The notes: generated by a model not told the origin, from the sequence alone. Positions 9,919 through 18,492 are shown, numbered from the stretch's first letter. The stretch: 64,000 bases of DNA from Herbaspirillum sp. AP02 (GCF_015767275.1 NZ_JADWMY010000006.1:124001-188000), one strand, 5' to 3'. Numbers and translations are program-made.

Positions 9919-10812
9919 ATGAGCGCCAACATCGTCTTCATCGGCCTGGGCAACATGGGGTTGCCGATGGCGCAGAACCTGGTCAAGGCCGGCTTCTCGG
10001 TCAGCGGTCATGACCTGGTCAAGGCCAGCGTGGACAAGCTGCTCGAGACCGGCGGCAAGACCGAAGCCGATTCCATGGCGGCGGTGGCCAAGGCCGACGT
10101 GGTCATCACCATGCTGCCGGCCAGCCGGCACGTGGAATCGCTCTACCTGGGCGAGGCTGGCGTGCTGGAAGCAGCCCGGCCGGGCACGCTCTTGATCGAC
10201 TGCTCCACCATCGCGCCGGAAGCGGCACGCAAGGTGGCGGCAGCGGCCCGGGAGCGTGGTTTCGAGATGCTGGATGCGCCGGTCTCCGGTGGCACCAATG
10301 GCGCCACCGCGGGCACCCTGACCTTCATGGTGGGCGGCAGCCAGCAAGCCTTCGAGGCGGCCCAGCCCTATCTGCAGAAGATGGGAAAGGCCATCTACCA
10401 TGCCGGCGAAAGTGGCAGCGGCCAGACCGTCAAGGTCTGCAACAACATGCTCCTGGGCATCCTGATGATCGGGACCTCGGAAGCCATCCGCCTGGGCATT
10501 GCCAATGGCATGGACCCCAAGGTGTTGTCGGAGATCATGTCCAAGAGCTCCGGGCGCAACTGGACGCTGGAAGTCTATAACCCTTGCCCCGGCGTGATGG
10601 AGACGGCGCCGGCTTCCAAGGGCTATGCCGGCGGCTTCGGTGTGGACCTGATGCTGAAGGACCTGGGCCTGGCCGTGGAAAACGCGCTGGCGACCAACTG
10701 CGCCATCCCGCTGGGGGCGGCGGCGCGCAACCTGTATGACATCCACAGCATGAATGGCGCCGGCAAGCTGGACTTCTCCAGCATCTTCAACATGCTGGGC
10801 AAGGCGCAGTAA
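9919..10812 (+). CDS. mmsB: 3-hydroxyisobutyrate dehydrogenase
   Basis: A GAGGAG site precedes the ATG. The 297-residue protein has the NAD-binding motif FIGLGNMGLPMAQNLVKAG, the signature DAPVSGGTNGA, and the catalytic-lysine segment GSGQTVKVCNNMLLG. It oxidises 3-hydroxyisobutyrate to methylmalonate semialdehyde, the substrate of the MmsA encoded just upstream, so the two form consecutive valine-degradation steps. A strong terminator follows. Confidence 0.93.
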   Translation: MSANIVFIGLGNMGLPMAQNLVKAGFSVSGHDLVKASVDKLLETGGKTEADSMAAVAKADVVITMLPASRHVESLYLGEAGVLEAARPGTLLIDCSTIAPEAARKVAAAARERGFEMLDAPVSGGTNGATAGTLTFMVGGSQQAFEAAQPYLQKMGKAIYHAGESGSGQTVKVCNNMLLGILMIGTSEAIRLGIANGMDPKVLSEIMSKSSGRNWTLEVYNPCPGVMETAPASKGYAGGFGVDLMLKDLGLAVENALATNCAIPLGAAARNLYDIHSMNGAGKLDFSSIFNMLGKAQ

Positions 10813-10837
10813 GCCACCCGGAGAGGCTGCAAACGAA

Positions 10838-10870
10838 AAGGGACGACCTGTTGCGGGTCGTCCCTTGTTT
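10838..10870 (+). terminator. Terminator after mmsB
   Basis: AAGGGACGACC pairs perfectly with GGTCGTCCCTT over a seven-base loop, then a short T-rich run. It ends the mms operon; the next gene converges from the right. Confidence 0.85.
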
Positions 10871-10930
10871 CATCTTTCATGTTGCTGCATGGAGAGCTGC
10901 AGCTAGTCTCTTCACTTGCCGGTCACTTCC

Positions 10931-11905
10931 TCACTTCTTTACTTCATCCTCGATATGGGCGCGGATGATGTCGGCGAAGCTGGCATCTGCGGTGAAGCCC
11001 AGCGCCTTGGCGCGCTTGGCTTCGAACTGGCCGGGCCAGGAGTTGACGATGCGCTTGATGGCTTCGTCTTCCTTCCATTCGATCAGCTTGACCACGTCCG
11101 CGCCGGCCACCTGTTCCAGGGCATCGACCATGTCCTTGACGGTGACGCACAGGCCGTCGATGGACAGGAAGCGTGCCAGGCCCAGGTCGGCGCCATTGAT
11201 TTCATGACCGTGGATCAGGTTGGCGATGGCCTGGCGCGGCGACATCAGCCACATGCGGGTTTCCGGCGTGACCGGGCAGACCGAGGGCTGGCCATTGAGC
11301 GGTTCGCGGATGATGCCGGAGGCGAAGCTGGAGGCCGCCTTGTTGGGCGCGCCCGGGCGCACCGAGATGGTGGGCATGCGCAGGGCGCGACCGTCGATGT
11401 AGCCCTTGCGTGAATAATCCTGCACCAGCAGTTCGCCCATCACCTTTTGCGCGCCGTAGGAGCTTTGCGGCATCAGCAGGGTGTTGTCCGGCACCACGGC
11501 CGGCAGTTCGCCGCCAAAGACTGCCACCGAGCTGGTGAACAGCACGCGCGGCTTGCTGCCGACGGCGCGGGCGCGTTCCAGGATGACGCGGGTGGCGTCG
11601 AAGTTGATCTTCATGCCCAGGTCGAAGTCGGCCTCGCCGTGGCCGCTGACGATGGCGGCCAGGTGGAAGATGGATTGCGTCTCGGCGGTGATGACGCGCT
11701 CGATCACGGCGGCATCGGCGATGTCGCCGGTGACCGCTTCGATGCGCGGATCATCGAAGCCCTGGGCTGGCACCACGTCCAGCAGGGTGATGCGCTTGAT
11801 CTCCTGCTGCTGGCCGTCGCGGCCGGTGAGGGTGCCGCGCTGCAGCAGCTGGCGTGCCAGTCGGCTGCCCAGGAAGCCGGCGCCGCCGGTGATGACGATA
11901 TGCAT
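10931..11905 (-). CDS. denD: D-erythronate dehydrogenase-like SDR-family protein
   Basis: I used the ATG at 11905, which has a GAGGAG site and opens with the dinucleotide loop MHIVITGGAGFLGSRLARQL. The 324-residue protein is an extended short-chain dehydrogenase: FHLAAIVSG, the active-site SSV, and the YxxxK motif in SSYGAQKVMGE are present. The GDIADAAVIERVI and PEXXMWLMSP-type segments match the DenD group, which oxidises D-erythronate to 2-oxo-tetronate with NAD+. The usual partner genes (OtnI/OtnK/OtnC type) are not adjacent, so the substrate call is moderate. It is divergent from a GntR regulator, with a perfect operator and -10 box between them. Confidence 0.75.
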   Translation of the reverse strand: MHIVITGGAGFLGSRLARQLLQRGTLTGRDGQQQEIKRITLLDVVPAQGFDDPRIEAVTGDIADAAVIERVITAETQSIFHLAAIVSGHGEADFDLGMKINFDATRVILERARAVGSKPRVLFTSSVAVFGGELPAVVPDNTLLMPQSSYGAQKVMGELLVQDYSRKGYIDGRALRMPTISVRPGAPNKAASSFASGIIREPLNGQPSVCPVTPETRMWLMSPRQAIANLIHGHEINGADLGLARFLSIDGLCVTVKDMVDALEQVAGADVVKLIEWKEDEAIKRIVNSWPGQFEAKRAKALGFTADASFADIIRAHIEDEVKK

Positions 11906-12005
11906 GTGTTCTCCTCGTGGTCTGTGGTCGCTGGTCTGGGTCGGGGGACCTGGCACCAGGCGCATGGTTGCAGTATCTGGGCTATCTGCCCGTTGTTCGA
12001 CAGCG

Positions 12006-12033
12006 ATTATAGCAAAGTTGTAATACAACTTTG
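12006..12033 (-). promoter_or_regulatory. denD promoter (-10) with a 21-bp GntR-type operator
   Basis: On the minus strand a consensus TATAAT lies at 12006-12011. Immediately upstream, 12013-12033 is a perfect palindrome, CAAAGTTGTA and TACAACTTTG around a single A. The core TTGTAATACAA fits the GT-N-AC pattern of GntR/FadR-family operators. It would cover the spacer and -35 region of the denD promoter, so binding should repress denD, and it lies about 55 bases before the regulator gene. Confidence 0.8.
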
Positions 12034-12087
12034 TGCGCGTTTGAAAGAAGTCGCAAAAGCCAAAGACGGCGCGGTATCATGCGCGCC

Positions 12088-12915
12088 ATGAAGACATCCT
12101 CCTCCTCCAGGCCGCAGGGATCGGCCCTCGCATCGATGGCGGCGAACGCGCGCGGCAAGACCACGCTGGCTGACCATGTCACCAGCGTCCTGGCGCAGCA
12201 GATCCGGGGCGGCGAGTTTGCACCCGATGCACGCCTGCCTTCGGAGATGGAGCTGACCGAACGCTTTGCGGTGAGCCGCACGGTGATCCGCGAGGCGATT
12301 TCGCGGCTGAAGTCGGAAGGCCTGGTCGGTTCGCGGCGGGGCAGCGGGACGGTCGTGTTGCCGGTGACCCAGGTCACGCCGTTCCGGCTCGATCTGGGGT
12401 TGGACGATGCTCGGGACTCCATCCAGGCCGTGCTGCGGGTGATCGAGTTGCGGCGTGGGGTCGAGGGCGAGATGGCGGCGCTGGCCGCACAGCGCCGCAG
12501 CAAGGCGCAGAACCAGTCCATCCAGCTGGCCTTGCAGGCCATCGATGCCGCTGCGGCTGCCGGCCGCGATGGCGTGCAGGAAGACTTTGCCTTCCATGCA
12601 GCCATTTCCAATGCCTCGCATAACCCGCTCTATACCTCGCTGGTGCAGTTCCTGAGCCAGTTCCTGCATGCCGCGATCCGGGTGGCGCGGATGAACGAGG
12701 CGCGCAGCAGCGAGTTCGTGCAACAGGTGCGCGCCGAGCATGCGGCGCTGGCTGCGGCCATCAGCGCGGGCGATGCCGATGCGGCGCGCACGGCGGCCTT
12801 GCTGCATATGGAAAATTCGGCCAAGCGCATTCAGGCCGCGGACAAGGCGTTCTGGGCCAGCGCCGAAGGACAGGCGGCGGCACGGGACCTGGCGCGGGTA
12901 AAGAGCGGGAATTGA
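12088..12915 (+). CDS. GntR-family (FadR/FCD) transcriptional regulator
   Basis: From the ATG at 12088 the protein has 275 residues; other ATGs at 12079 and 12136 are possible and none has a clear ribosome site. A winged helix (ADHVTSVLAQQIRGGEFAPD, then RLPSEMELTERFAVSRTVIRE and SEGLVGSRRGSGTVV) is followed by an all-helical FCD ligand domain. That domain has histidines suited to metal binding (DFAFHAAISNASHN and EHAALAAAI). FCD regulators often sense small organic acids. Its divergent position and the operator between the genes make denD its likely target. Confidence 0.85.
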   Translation: MKTSSSSRPQGSALASMAANARGKTTLADHVTSVLAQQIRGGEFAPDARLPSEMELTERFAVSRTVIREAISRLKSEGLVGSRRGSGTVVLPVTQVTPFRLDLGLDDARDSIQAVLRVIELRRGVEGEMAALAAQRRSKAQNQSIQLALQAIDAAAAAGRDGVQEDFAFHAAISNASHNPLYTSLVQFLSQFLHAAIRVARMNEARSSEFVQQVRAEHAALAAAISAGDADAARTAALLHMENSAKRIQAADKAFWASAEGQAAARDLARVKSGN

Positions 12916-12953
12916 ATGCGGAAGGCCGCCGGGATGGCGGCTGAAAGGGCATA

Positions 12954-12982
12954 AAAAAACGCTGCACAAGGCAGCGTTTTTT
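12954..12982. terminator. Bidirectional terminator between the gntR-type gene and efp
   Basis: AAAAAACGCTGC pairs with GCAGCGTTTTTT over a five-base loop. Both strands end in a T run, so it can stop the rightward regulator gene and the leftward efp gene. Confidence 0.88.
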
Positions 12983-12999
12983 ATGGGCATCGGCAAGGA

Positions 13000-13575
13000 T
13001 CAGCCGCGCACGACCTTCTTGTACTCGTTGGTGCGGGTATCGATTTCGATGTCGTCATCCTGGCTCACGAACAGCGGCACCATCACGATGATCTGGTTGG
13101 CTTCGATGGCGTTTTCGATCTTGGCTTCCTTCAGGACGTTGCCCGAGGTGTTGCCCTTGACGGCCGGTTCCGAGTAGGCAACCTTGCGCACGATGGTGGT
13201 GGGCATTTCGACCGAGATGGCCTTGCCGTCGTAGAACACGGCTTCGCACTGCATGCCGTCCTTCAGGTAACCGATGGCATCGCCCATGTTCTCGCCTTCG
13301 ATTTCGTACTGGTTGTACTCTTCGTCCATGAAGACGTACAGCGGGTCAGCGAAGTACGAGTAGGTCACCGGCTTCTTGTCCAGCACCACGACGTCGAACT
13401 TGTCGTCGCCACGGAAGACGCTTTCCTGCGGGCTGTTGGTCAGCAGGTTCTTCATCTTCCACTTGTAGGTGAAGCCGGTACGGGAAGAACCGTTGACGTC
13501 CGAGCGCAGGACGATCATGGGCTTGCTGTCGACCATAATGATGTTGCCGACGCGGATTTCTTTTGCAAATTTCAT
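13000..13575 (-). CDS. efp: Translation elongation factor P
   Basis: The 191-residue protein has the three-domain EF-P length and begins [23 protein letters not shown] binds stalled ribosomes and promotes peptide bonds at polyproline stretches. The loop that reaches the peptidyl-transferase centre reads NGSSRTGF, placing arginine at position 32. Arginine here, rather than lysine, marks the branch activated by rhamnosylation through EarP, whose gene lies about 110 bases upstream on the same strand. The EpmA/EpmB lysine pathway is therefore not expected to act on it. Confidence 0.97.
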   Translation of the reverse strand: MKFAKEIRVGNIIMVDSKPMIVLRSDVNGSSRTGFTYKWKMKNLLTNSPQESVFRGDDKFDVVVLDKKPVTYSYFADPLYVFMDEEYNQYEIEGENMGDAIGYLKDGMQCEAVFYDGKAISVEMPTTIVRKVAYSEPAVKGNTSGNVLKEAKIENAIEANQIIVMVPLFVSQDDDIEIDTRTNEYKKVVRG

Positions 13576-13687
13576 AGCGATGTGTCGTGAAAAGTAGGTT
13601 TTTTCAAACTGTCAGTAGCCCACTGGTAAAACTTCACCGCAAGCCCACGTACGATTGAATGCCAAACTGCGTTAAAACTGTAGCCCG

Positions 13688-14881
13688 CTATTTTAACCCA
13701 TTTTCAGCGCTGTTCCACTCCTGCTCGACCAGCTGACGGGCGAAGCGGAGCAAATTGTCCATCCAGTCGCCATTTGCCAACATCTCCTGCAGCCACTGTC
13801 CTGCGGCCCCGGTCAGGGCCGGCAGCTCAGCCTGTAGCGCCCGCCAATTGGCATGCCAGTCCAGTTCGCCGGGATAGGCGCCATTCCAGGCCCGGTTCAG
13901 GTCGGCAATGGCGGCCGTGGCGGGGTGGTAGATCTTCAGGAAGGCGTTGAGCTTGGTGTGGTGAAGGTTCTTGTCCTGGTGATAGATGTTCCAGATGAAG
14001 GGCTTGCCGGCCCATTGGGCGCGTACGAAGGAATCTTCACCCCGGACAAAATTGAGGTCACAGCTCCAGAGCAGGCGATCGTAGTCGGTCTGGGCCACGA
14101 AGGGCAGCACCCGCACGCTCAGGGCGCCGCGCGTGGCACCTGCGCCAGGAACCATGGGGGCAGCCAGGAAATCCTCGACCACGGCGCGACCCACGCCCTC
14201 GGGGACGAGGCAGGTCACCGGTACCGGTGAATCTTGCCAGCTTGTAAATAGTTCGCGGATGGGCGCGTAGTCATAGCAGAACAGTGAGACCTTGCAGCCT
14301 TGCGCCTCCTGCGGTGTCACGCCCAGGCGTGCCAGCAGGACGGGACCTGCATTGCTGGCCAGGAAAGCCTGCCGTTGCGCTTCCAGTCCGGCCTCGACCG
14401 TGAGGCCGCCGGTACGCTGGTTGAAGCCGGGGAAGAAGAAATACTTGGTCAGCTTCAGCGAGCGATGCGGGGAGGGCAAGGTGTGGCATCCCTCGACCCA
14501 GGTCTCGGCCGACAAGCCTTCCAGATTGAACCAGACCGGCTTGACCGGACGCTGTGCCATGGCTTCTACGTATCCAGGCGGGATCTCGCAGCCGAAGAAC
14601 TCGATGACGATATCGGCCACGTCGGCCGGCCCATAATGGCCGTCCTGCCCGCGCCAGTGCTGCACGGTCACGCCGGCCAGCTCTTGGGTGGCGGCATCGG
14701 TCTGCACTTCCGGCCAGATGCGGCGGAAGCTGAGCAGATCATCGACCCACAGACGGACCGCCAGGCCATGTTCATGCGCCAGTTGCCGCGCCAGCCGCCA
14801 GCAGATACCGATATCCCCATAGTTGTCGACGACCTTGCAGAACAGGTCCAGGGAGTGCAGGGGATTGCGGGCGGCAGGCAT
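13688..14881 (-). CDS. earP: EF-P arginine 32 rhamnosyltransferase
   Basis: The 397-residue protein belongs to the EarP (DUF2331) family, a GT-B glycosyltransferase that moves rhamnose from dTDP-rhamnose to Arg32 of EF-P. The N-terminal motif DLFCKVVDNYGDIGICWRL contains the paired aspartates important in this family. The C-terminal half has the conserved RGEDSFVRAQWAGKPFIW and a YHQD turn for the sugar nucleotide. The gene lies directly upstream of efp on the same strand, a common arrangement. Loss would be expected to slow translation of polyproline proteins. Confidence 0.95.
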   Translation of the reverse strand: MPAARNPLHSLDLFCKVVDNYGDIGICWRLARQLAHEHGLAVRLWVDDLLSFRRIWPEVQTDAATQELAGVTVQHWRGQDGHYGPADVADIVIEFFGCEIPPGYVEAMAQRPVKPVWFNLEGLSAETWVEGCHTLPSPHRSLKLTKYFFFPGFNQRTGGLTVEAGLEAQRQAFLASNAGPVLLARLGVTPQEAQGCKVSLFCYDYAPIRELFTSWQDSPVPVTCLVPEGVGRAVVEDFLAAPMVPGAGATRGALSVRVLPFVAQTDYDRLLWSCDLNFVRGEDSFVRAQWAGKPFIWNIYHQDKNLHHTKLNAFLKIYHPATAAIADLNRAWNGAYPGELDWHANWRALQAELPALTGAAGQWLQEMLANGDWMDNLLRFARQLVEQEWNSAENGLK

Positions 14882-14998
14882 AGGGCGGGTCAGGGAATGG
14901 AGATAGACGGGACGCAGAGAAACAGCAGCAGGGCTGCATGATACCCATTTGTGAAGACGGCAGTTGCACAGCCTTGAACAACAGATTCAAGATTTTTC

Positions 14999-15026
14999 AA
15001 ATTAAATAGCTTGCAATTTAATTTTG
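14999..15026. promoter_or_regulatory. Candidate OhrR operator
   Basis: AAATTAAAT and ATTTAATTT form an interrupted inverted repeat (14999-15024). The right part, TGCAATTTAATTTTG at 15012-15026, resembles the published TACAATTAAATTGTA type of OhrR box. It lies 20-48 bases before the ohrR start, which suggests autoregulation. Confidence 0.55.
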
Positions 15027-15046
15027 AGCGGTTTAATATTCGATCC

Positions 15047-15523
15047 ATGGACAAGACGCACACAACGACGCTACCGGATGCCTTGATCGACGAAGCCCTG
15101 CTGCTCGACAACCAGCTCTGTTTCGCGATGTACTCCGCGTCGTTGGCGATGACCAAGGCCTACAAGAAAATCCTGGCACCGCTGGACATCACCTACCCGC
15201 AATACTTGGTGATGATGGTCTTGTGGGAAAGGGACCAGGTGACCGTATCGGAACTGGGCAGTCGCCTGTTCCTGGATTCTGGTACGCTCACCCCGCTGCT
15301 CAAGCGCATGGAAACGATGGGTTTGTTGCATCGTAACCGCGACGCCGGTGACGAGCGCCGGGTGGTGGTGAGCCTCAGTGATGCCGGCCGCGCCCTGCGC
15401 GACAAGGCCAAGGCCGTGCCGCTGCAGATGAGCTGCATGTTGCCCTCGCTGGACCAGGTCAGGCAGCTGGTGGTGGAGCTGAAGGAAGTCCGCAAGGGTT
15501 TGTACGGCGCCGAAGGGCAGTGA
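15047..15523 (+). CDS. ohrR: Organic hydroperoxide-sensing MarR-family regulator
   Basis: From the ATG at 15047 the product has 158 residues. LLLDNQLCFAMYSASLAMTKAYK carries the N-terminal redox cysteine of OhrR, and ITYPQYLVMMVLWE follows as in the family. The winged helix TVSELGSRLFLDSGTLTPLLKRME and the wing RDAGDERRVVVSL are clear. A second cysteine (MSCMLPSL) lies near the C-terminus, as in two-cysteine OhrR proteins. Peroxide oxidises the protein and releases ohr. The ohr gene lies 263 bases downstream in the same direction. Confidence 0.92.
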   Translation: MDKTHTTTLPDALIDEALLLDNQLCFAMYSASLAMTKAYKKILAPLDITYPQYLVMMVLWERDQVTVSELGSRLFLDSGTLTPLLKRMETMGLLHRNRDAGDERRVVVSLSDAGRALRDKAKAVPLQMSCMLPSLDQVRQLVVELKEVRKGLYGAEGQ

Positions 15524-15547
15524 TCGGGCTCGTTGTGCTGGCATTTA

Positions 15548-15561
15548 TATTGCGCACAATA
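15548..15561. promoter_or_regulatory. Inverted repeat in the ohr promoter region
   Basis: The 263 bases between ohrR and ohr are AT-rich in their first third and hold TATTG-CGCA-CAATA. It could be part of an OhrR or promoter site for ohr. No other structure in this gap stands out. Confidence 0.3.
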
Positions 15562-15786
15562 ATATAGTGAATTATTTATAGAATTATCGTCAAAGGCAGC
15601 AAAGCGAAAGCTTCAGGCATTAAATATTAAGCATCACACGTCATACACGTATCACGCAGTAGCAGAAGTCGCTGAAGTAGCAAGATGATTTAGCAAGTCG
15701 ATGGTGATCGAAAGCGAATCTTTCGACGCCATGCCCCTCAAACGGAACCCGCCAGGGTTTTAACCTGAACATTGAAAGGAAAGACC

Positions 15787-16221
15787 ATGCCCTCGAACAA
15801 GATCGAAAAAGCCCTCTACACCGCCACCGCTACCGCTACCGGCGGCCGTGAAGGTTCTGCCAAGTCCTCCGACGGCGTCCTCGACGTCAAGCTGTCGACC
15901 CCCAAGGAACTGGGTGGCGCCGGCGGTAACGGCACCAACCCGGAACAACTGTTTGCCGCCGGTTATTCGGCCTGCTTCCTGGGCGCACTGAAGTTCGTCG
16001 CCGGCCAGGAAAAGGTGGCCCTGCCGGCTGATGCCAGCATCACCGGCAAGGTCGGCATCGGCCAGATCCCGGGCGGTTTCGGCATCGAAGCCGAGCTCAA
16101 CATCTCGCTGCCGGGCGTGGACAAGGCCGTGGCGCAAGACCTGGTGAACAAGGCTCACCAAGTCTGCCCATACTCCAACGCTACCCGCGACAACATCAAC
16201 GTGACCCTGAACCTGGTCTGA
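15787..16221 (+). CDS. ohr: Organic hydroperoxide resistance protein Ohr
   Basis: The ATG at 15787 follows an AGGAAA site. The 144-residue protein is a full-length Ohr/OsmC-fold thiol peroxidase. The reactive cysteine lies in [14 protein letters not shown] and the resolving cysteine in [12 protein letters not shown]. It reduces organic and fatty-acid hydroperoxides with lipoyl-type reductants in the cytoplasm. The preceding OhrR is its expected repressor. A strong hairpin terminator follows. Confidence 0.96.
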   Translation: MPSNKIEKALYTATATATGGREGSAKSSDGVLDVKLSTPKELGGAGGNGTNPEQLFAAGYSACFLGALKFVAGQEKVALPADASITGKVGIGQIPGGFGIEAELNISLPGVDKAVAQDLVNKAHQVCPYSNATRDNINVTLNLV

Positions 16222-16265
16222 TCCGTTGATGCAAGCGCTTCCCTTTGCGGGAAGCGCGCATGAAG

Positions 16266-16305
16266 AAATCGCCGCTGCGACTTCGGTCACCCAGCGGCGA
16301 TTTTT
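16266..16305. terminator. Terminator between ohr and the SMP-30 gene
   Basis: AAATCGCCGCTG pairs with CAGCGGCGATTT and is capped by a GAC-TTCG-GTC tetraloop hairpin; a T run follows on the plus strand. Three A residues on the left allow some use by the converging gene. A second GC-rich stem (GCGCTTCCC/GGGAAGCGC) sits just before it. Confidence 0.85.
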
Positions 16306-16323
16306 CATTCGGGGCGGGCGAAA

Positions 16324-17394
16324 TCAGACGGCGCCGCGGGTTTCCACATACAAGGCATACAGCGAGTGGCTGCTGGCCATGAAGAGCCGGTTCTTCTTGG
16401 CGCCACCAAAGACCAGATTGGGGCAGCGTTCTGGCAGGTGGATGTGGGCCAGGGGCTTGCCCTGTGGGTTGAAGACGCGTACCCCGTCCAGTTCCTCTGC
16501 CTTGGCGTCCAGCGAGCCGTTGCTGCCCCAGCCGCACCAGAGGTTGCCATCGACGTCGATCTTGAAGCCATCAATCCCGCCCGGACCGTTGGCATCCACG
16601 GCCAACCGGCGATTGCCGATACGGGTGCCGTCGCTGCTCATGTCGTAGGCCCAGATCACGCGATTGGGGGTGGCGCGCGATTCGTTGATGTAGAGGATCT
16701 TTTCGTCCGGCGAAAAGGCCAGTCCGTTGGGGCCAGCCAACTGATCGGTCACCAGCGAGAGCTTGCCGGTGCGACCATCGATGCGGTACACCGAGTGCGG
16801 CAGTTCGGAGGCCTGCTTGTCGCCCTCCCATTCACCGGCGATGCCGAAGGGCGGATCGGTAAACCAGATCGAGCCGTCGGACTTGCAGATGATGTCGTTG
16901 GGGGAGTTGAAGCGTTTGCCGTTGTAATTATCGGCCAGCACGGTGATGCTGCCGTCGTATTCGGTGCGGGTGACGCGGCGGGTCAGGTGTTCGCAGGCCA
17001 GCAGGCGACCCTGGCGATCCCGCGCCAGGCCATTGCTGTTGTTGGAGGGCTGGCGGAAGACCGAGGTGGCGCCGGTGGTTTCGTCCCAACGCATGATGCG
17101 GTTGTTGGGGATATCCGAGAACAGCAGGTAACGGCCGTCACCAAACCAGACCGGACCTTCGACCCAGCGGAAGCCGGTGGCCAGTTGTTCCACGTTAGCG
17201 CTGAACAGGCGGTATTTGAGGAAGCTCTTGTCCAGCACTTCCACGCTGGGGTCGGGGTAGCGCTGGCTGGGTTTGAAATCCGTCCCTTGGGCGCGGGCGC
17301 TCAAGGCGGTGGCCGCCATGCCAAGGCCTGCCAGCAATGTTGTACGACGAGTTGGGTTGAAATCGGCTGAGGTGTTCTTGTTGTGCTGCGACAT
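16324..17394 (-). CDS. SMP-30/gluconolactonase-family protein, exported
   Basis: The ATG at 17394 has GGAG six bases upstream; the ATG four codons earlier does not. The 356-residue product begins with a twin-arginine-like signal (PTRRTTLLAGLGMAATALSARAQG). The beta-propeller follows: WVEGPVWFGDGRYLLFSDIP, then NSPNDIICKSDGSIWFTDP, GPNGLAFSPDEKILYINES and DGFKIDVDGNLWCGW. These carry the Glu, Asn and Asp metal ligands of lactonases. It likely hydrolyses a sugar lactone or related ester in the periplasm; the substrate is not identifiable. The gene is single. Confidence 0.87.
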   Translation of the reverse strand: MSQHNKNTSADFNPTRRTTLLAGLGMAATALSARAQGTDFKPSQRYPDPSVEVLDKSFLKYRLFSANVEQLATGFRWVEGPVWFGDGRYLLFSDIPNNRIMRWDETTGATSVFRQPSNNSNGLARDRQGRLLACEHLTRRVTRTEYDGSITVLADNYNGKRFNSPNDIICKSDGSIWFTDPPFGIAGEWEGDKQASELPHSVYRIDGRTGKLSLVTDQLAGPNGLAFSPDEKILYINESRATPNRVIWAYDMSSDGTRIGNRRLAVDANGPGGIDGFKIDVDGNLWCGWGSNGSLDAKAEELDGVRVFNPQGKPLAHIHLPERCPNLVFGGAKKNRLFMASSHSLYALYVETRGAV

Positions 17395-17662
17395 CGAAGT
17401 CTCCATGGTCAGGGTTGGACCTCTCCCGAAATGACGGGGAGAACAGTCCGAAAGGCCAAACGGCGGGGGCTCGAGGAAGACAGTACAGCCCGCAACAGGC
17501 GGCTGGCGCTGGTGGACATCTCCCTGAATGCAGGCTTGACGCTAGGGTCGCCCGTTCTTGTGGTAAGACATCGTACGTCATTGATTGTTGTTTGGCAATC
17601 CAGACGATCTGCGTCGCCCAGAACGGTATTGAAGCGGTCGGGGACGCTGAGGCGGCAGCGCC

Positions 17663-18223
17663 TCAGTCGGTGCGGCCAGGTGCCCGCAGCAGTCCCTGCA
17701 GCAGGGTACGGGCCACGCAACGGTGGAAGGGCATGATTGCAGCCAGATAGAACTCGCCCAGCCAGCGCTTGGTGCGCACGACGGTGGTGACGGTCAGCCA
17801 TTGGTCGCCGACATCGTCGATATCGCCGACATTGCCGACCTCATTGGCATCACTGGTCGCCTCCGCAGCATGGCCGGATGACTTTTCCACACAGAGACGG
17901 AAGTCGAGGTGGCTGTCATCGAGCCCCATCACCACCCGGCGTGGCTCGGCCATCAACAGCGGGAAACCGGCCGGTGCGCCGTTGTCCGACGCGCGCTTCA
18001 AGCCCAGCGGTGCCACCAGTCGGTCGCGCAGTGCCAGCAGGGCGCTGATCCAGGCCGGCTGTGCGGCCATCATCCTGGCGGTGATCTCGGTGGTGTTCAA
18101 CTGCGCCAGTTGCGGCGTGAGCCGGATGCGGAAGCTGTCAGCGAAACCGGCACCGGGCAGCAGGGCCCAGTGGCGCGGTGCCGGTGCGATTTCTTCGGTG
18201 TGCTGGAAGCGCGATGCAGGCAT
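17663..18223 (-). CDS. DUF2867 domain-containing protein
   Basis: The 186-residue protein matches the pattern of the DUF2867 family: GAGFADSFRI, then QPAWISALLALRDRLVAPLGLK, RRVVMGLDDSHLDFRLCV, and VTTVVRTKRWLGEFYLAAIMPFHR. The family is common in proteobacteria and has no agreed function. There are no membrane segments. A polar insert with many Asp and Val residues (about 125-140) is less conserved than the rest. It is a single gene between cydX and the SMP-30 gene; a terminator upstream separates it from the cyd operon. Confidence 0.8.
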   Translation of the reverse strand: MPASRFQHTEEIAPAPRHWALLPGAGFADSFRIRLTPQLAQLNTTEITARMMAAQPAWISALLALRDRLVAPLGLKRASDNGAPAGFPLLMAEPRRVVMGLDDSHLDFRLCVEKSSGHAAEATSDANEVGNVGDIDDVGDQWLTVTTVVRTKRWLGEFYLAAIMPFHRCVARTLLQGLLRAPGRTD

Positions 18224-18243
18224 GAGGACCTCGATGCGGGTTG

Positions 18244-18273
18244 AAAAAAAGCCGGTAGCAGGGCTACCGGCTT
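18244..18273 (-). terminator. Terminator of the cyd operon
   Basis: AAGCCGGTAGC pairs with GCTACCGGCTT around a three-base loop, and the minus strand continues with seven T residues. It lies 13 bases past the cydX stop. Confidence 0.9.
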
Positions 18274-18285
18274 GCTCATCCGAGC

Positions 18286-18456
18286 CTACTTGCCGTTGCG
18301 CCGCTGCTTTTCCGCCGCGCGGGCGCTGGCGAAGCGCTCGTGGGTTTCCTCAGCCTTGCGGCGCCCGAAGGCGTAGTTGGCTTCCAGCCACATGACATTG
18401 ATGATGCCGAAGGCCAGCGCCAGGCCGATGCCGAGTATCCAGGCGAAATACCACAT
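18286..18456 (-). CDS. cydX: Cytochrome bd oxidase small subunit CydX
   Basis: This small gene encodes 56 residues. The start MWYFAWILGIGLALAFGIIN followed by VMWLE is the hallmark of CydX, a single-pass subunit that stabilises heme binding in cytochrome bd. An AAGGAG site lies seven bases before the ATG. The tail is charged and somewhat longer than in Escherichia coli. It is the last gene of the cydP-cydA-cydB-cydX operon and lies 36 bases after cydB. Confidence 0.95.
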   Translation of the reverse strand: MWYFAWILGIGLALAFGIINVMWLEANYAFGRRKAEETHERFASARAAEKQRRNGK

Positions 18457-18492
18457 GATGTTCTCCTTGTTCCAGATTGCGATTGCGCGTAA

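Noticed and set aside
8244-9986. A 580-codon minus-strand frame opposite mmsA
   Set aside because: Same explanation: antisense shadow of a GC-rich gene, no recognisable motifs.
16227-16260. GCGCTTCCC/GGGAAGCGC stem just after ohr as a terminator
   Set aside because: It is a good stem but has no T run; the following hairpin with a T run at 16266-16305 is the better terminator.
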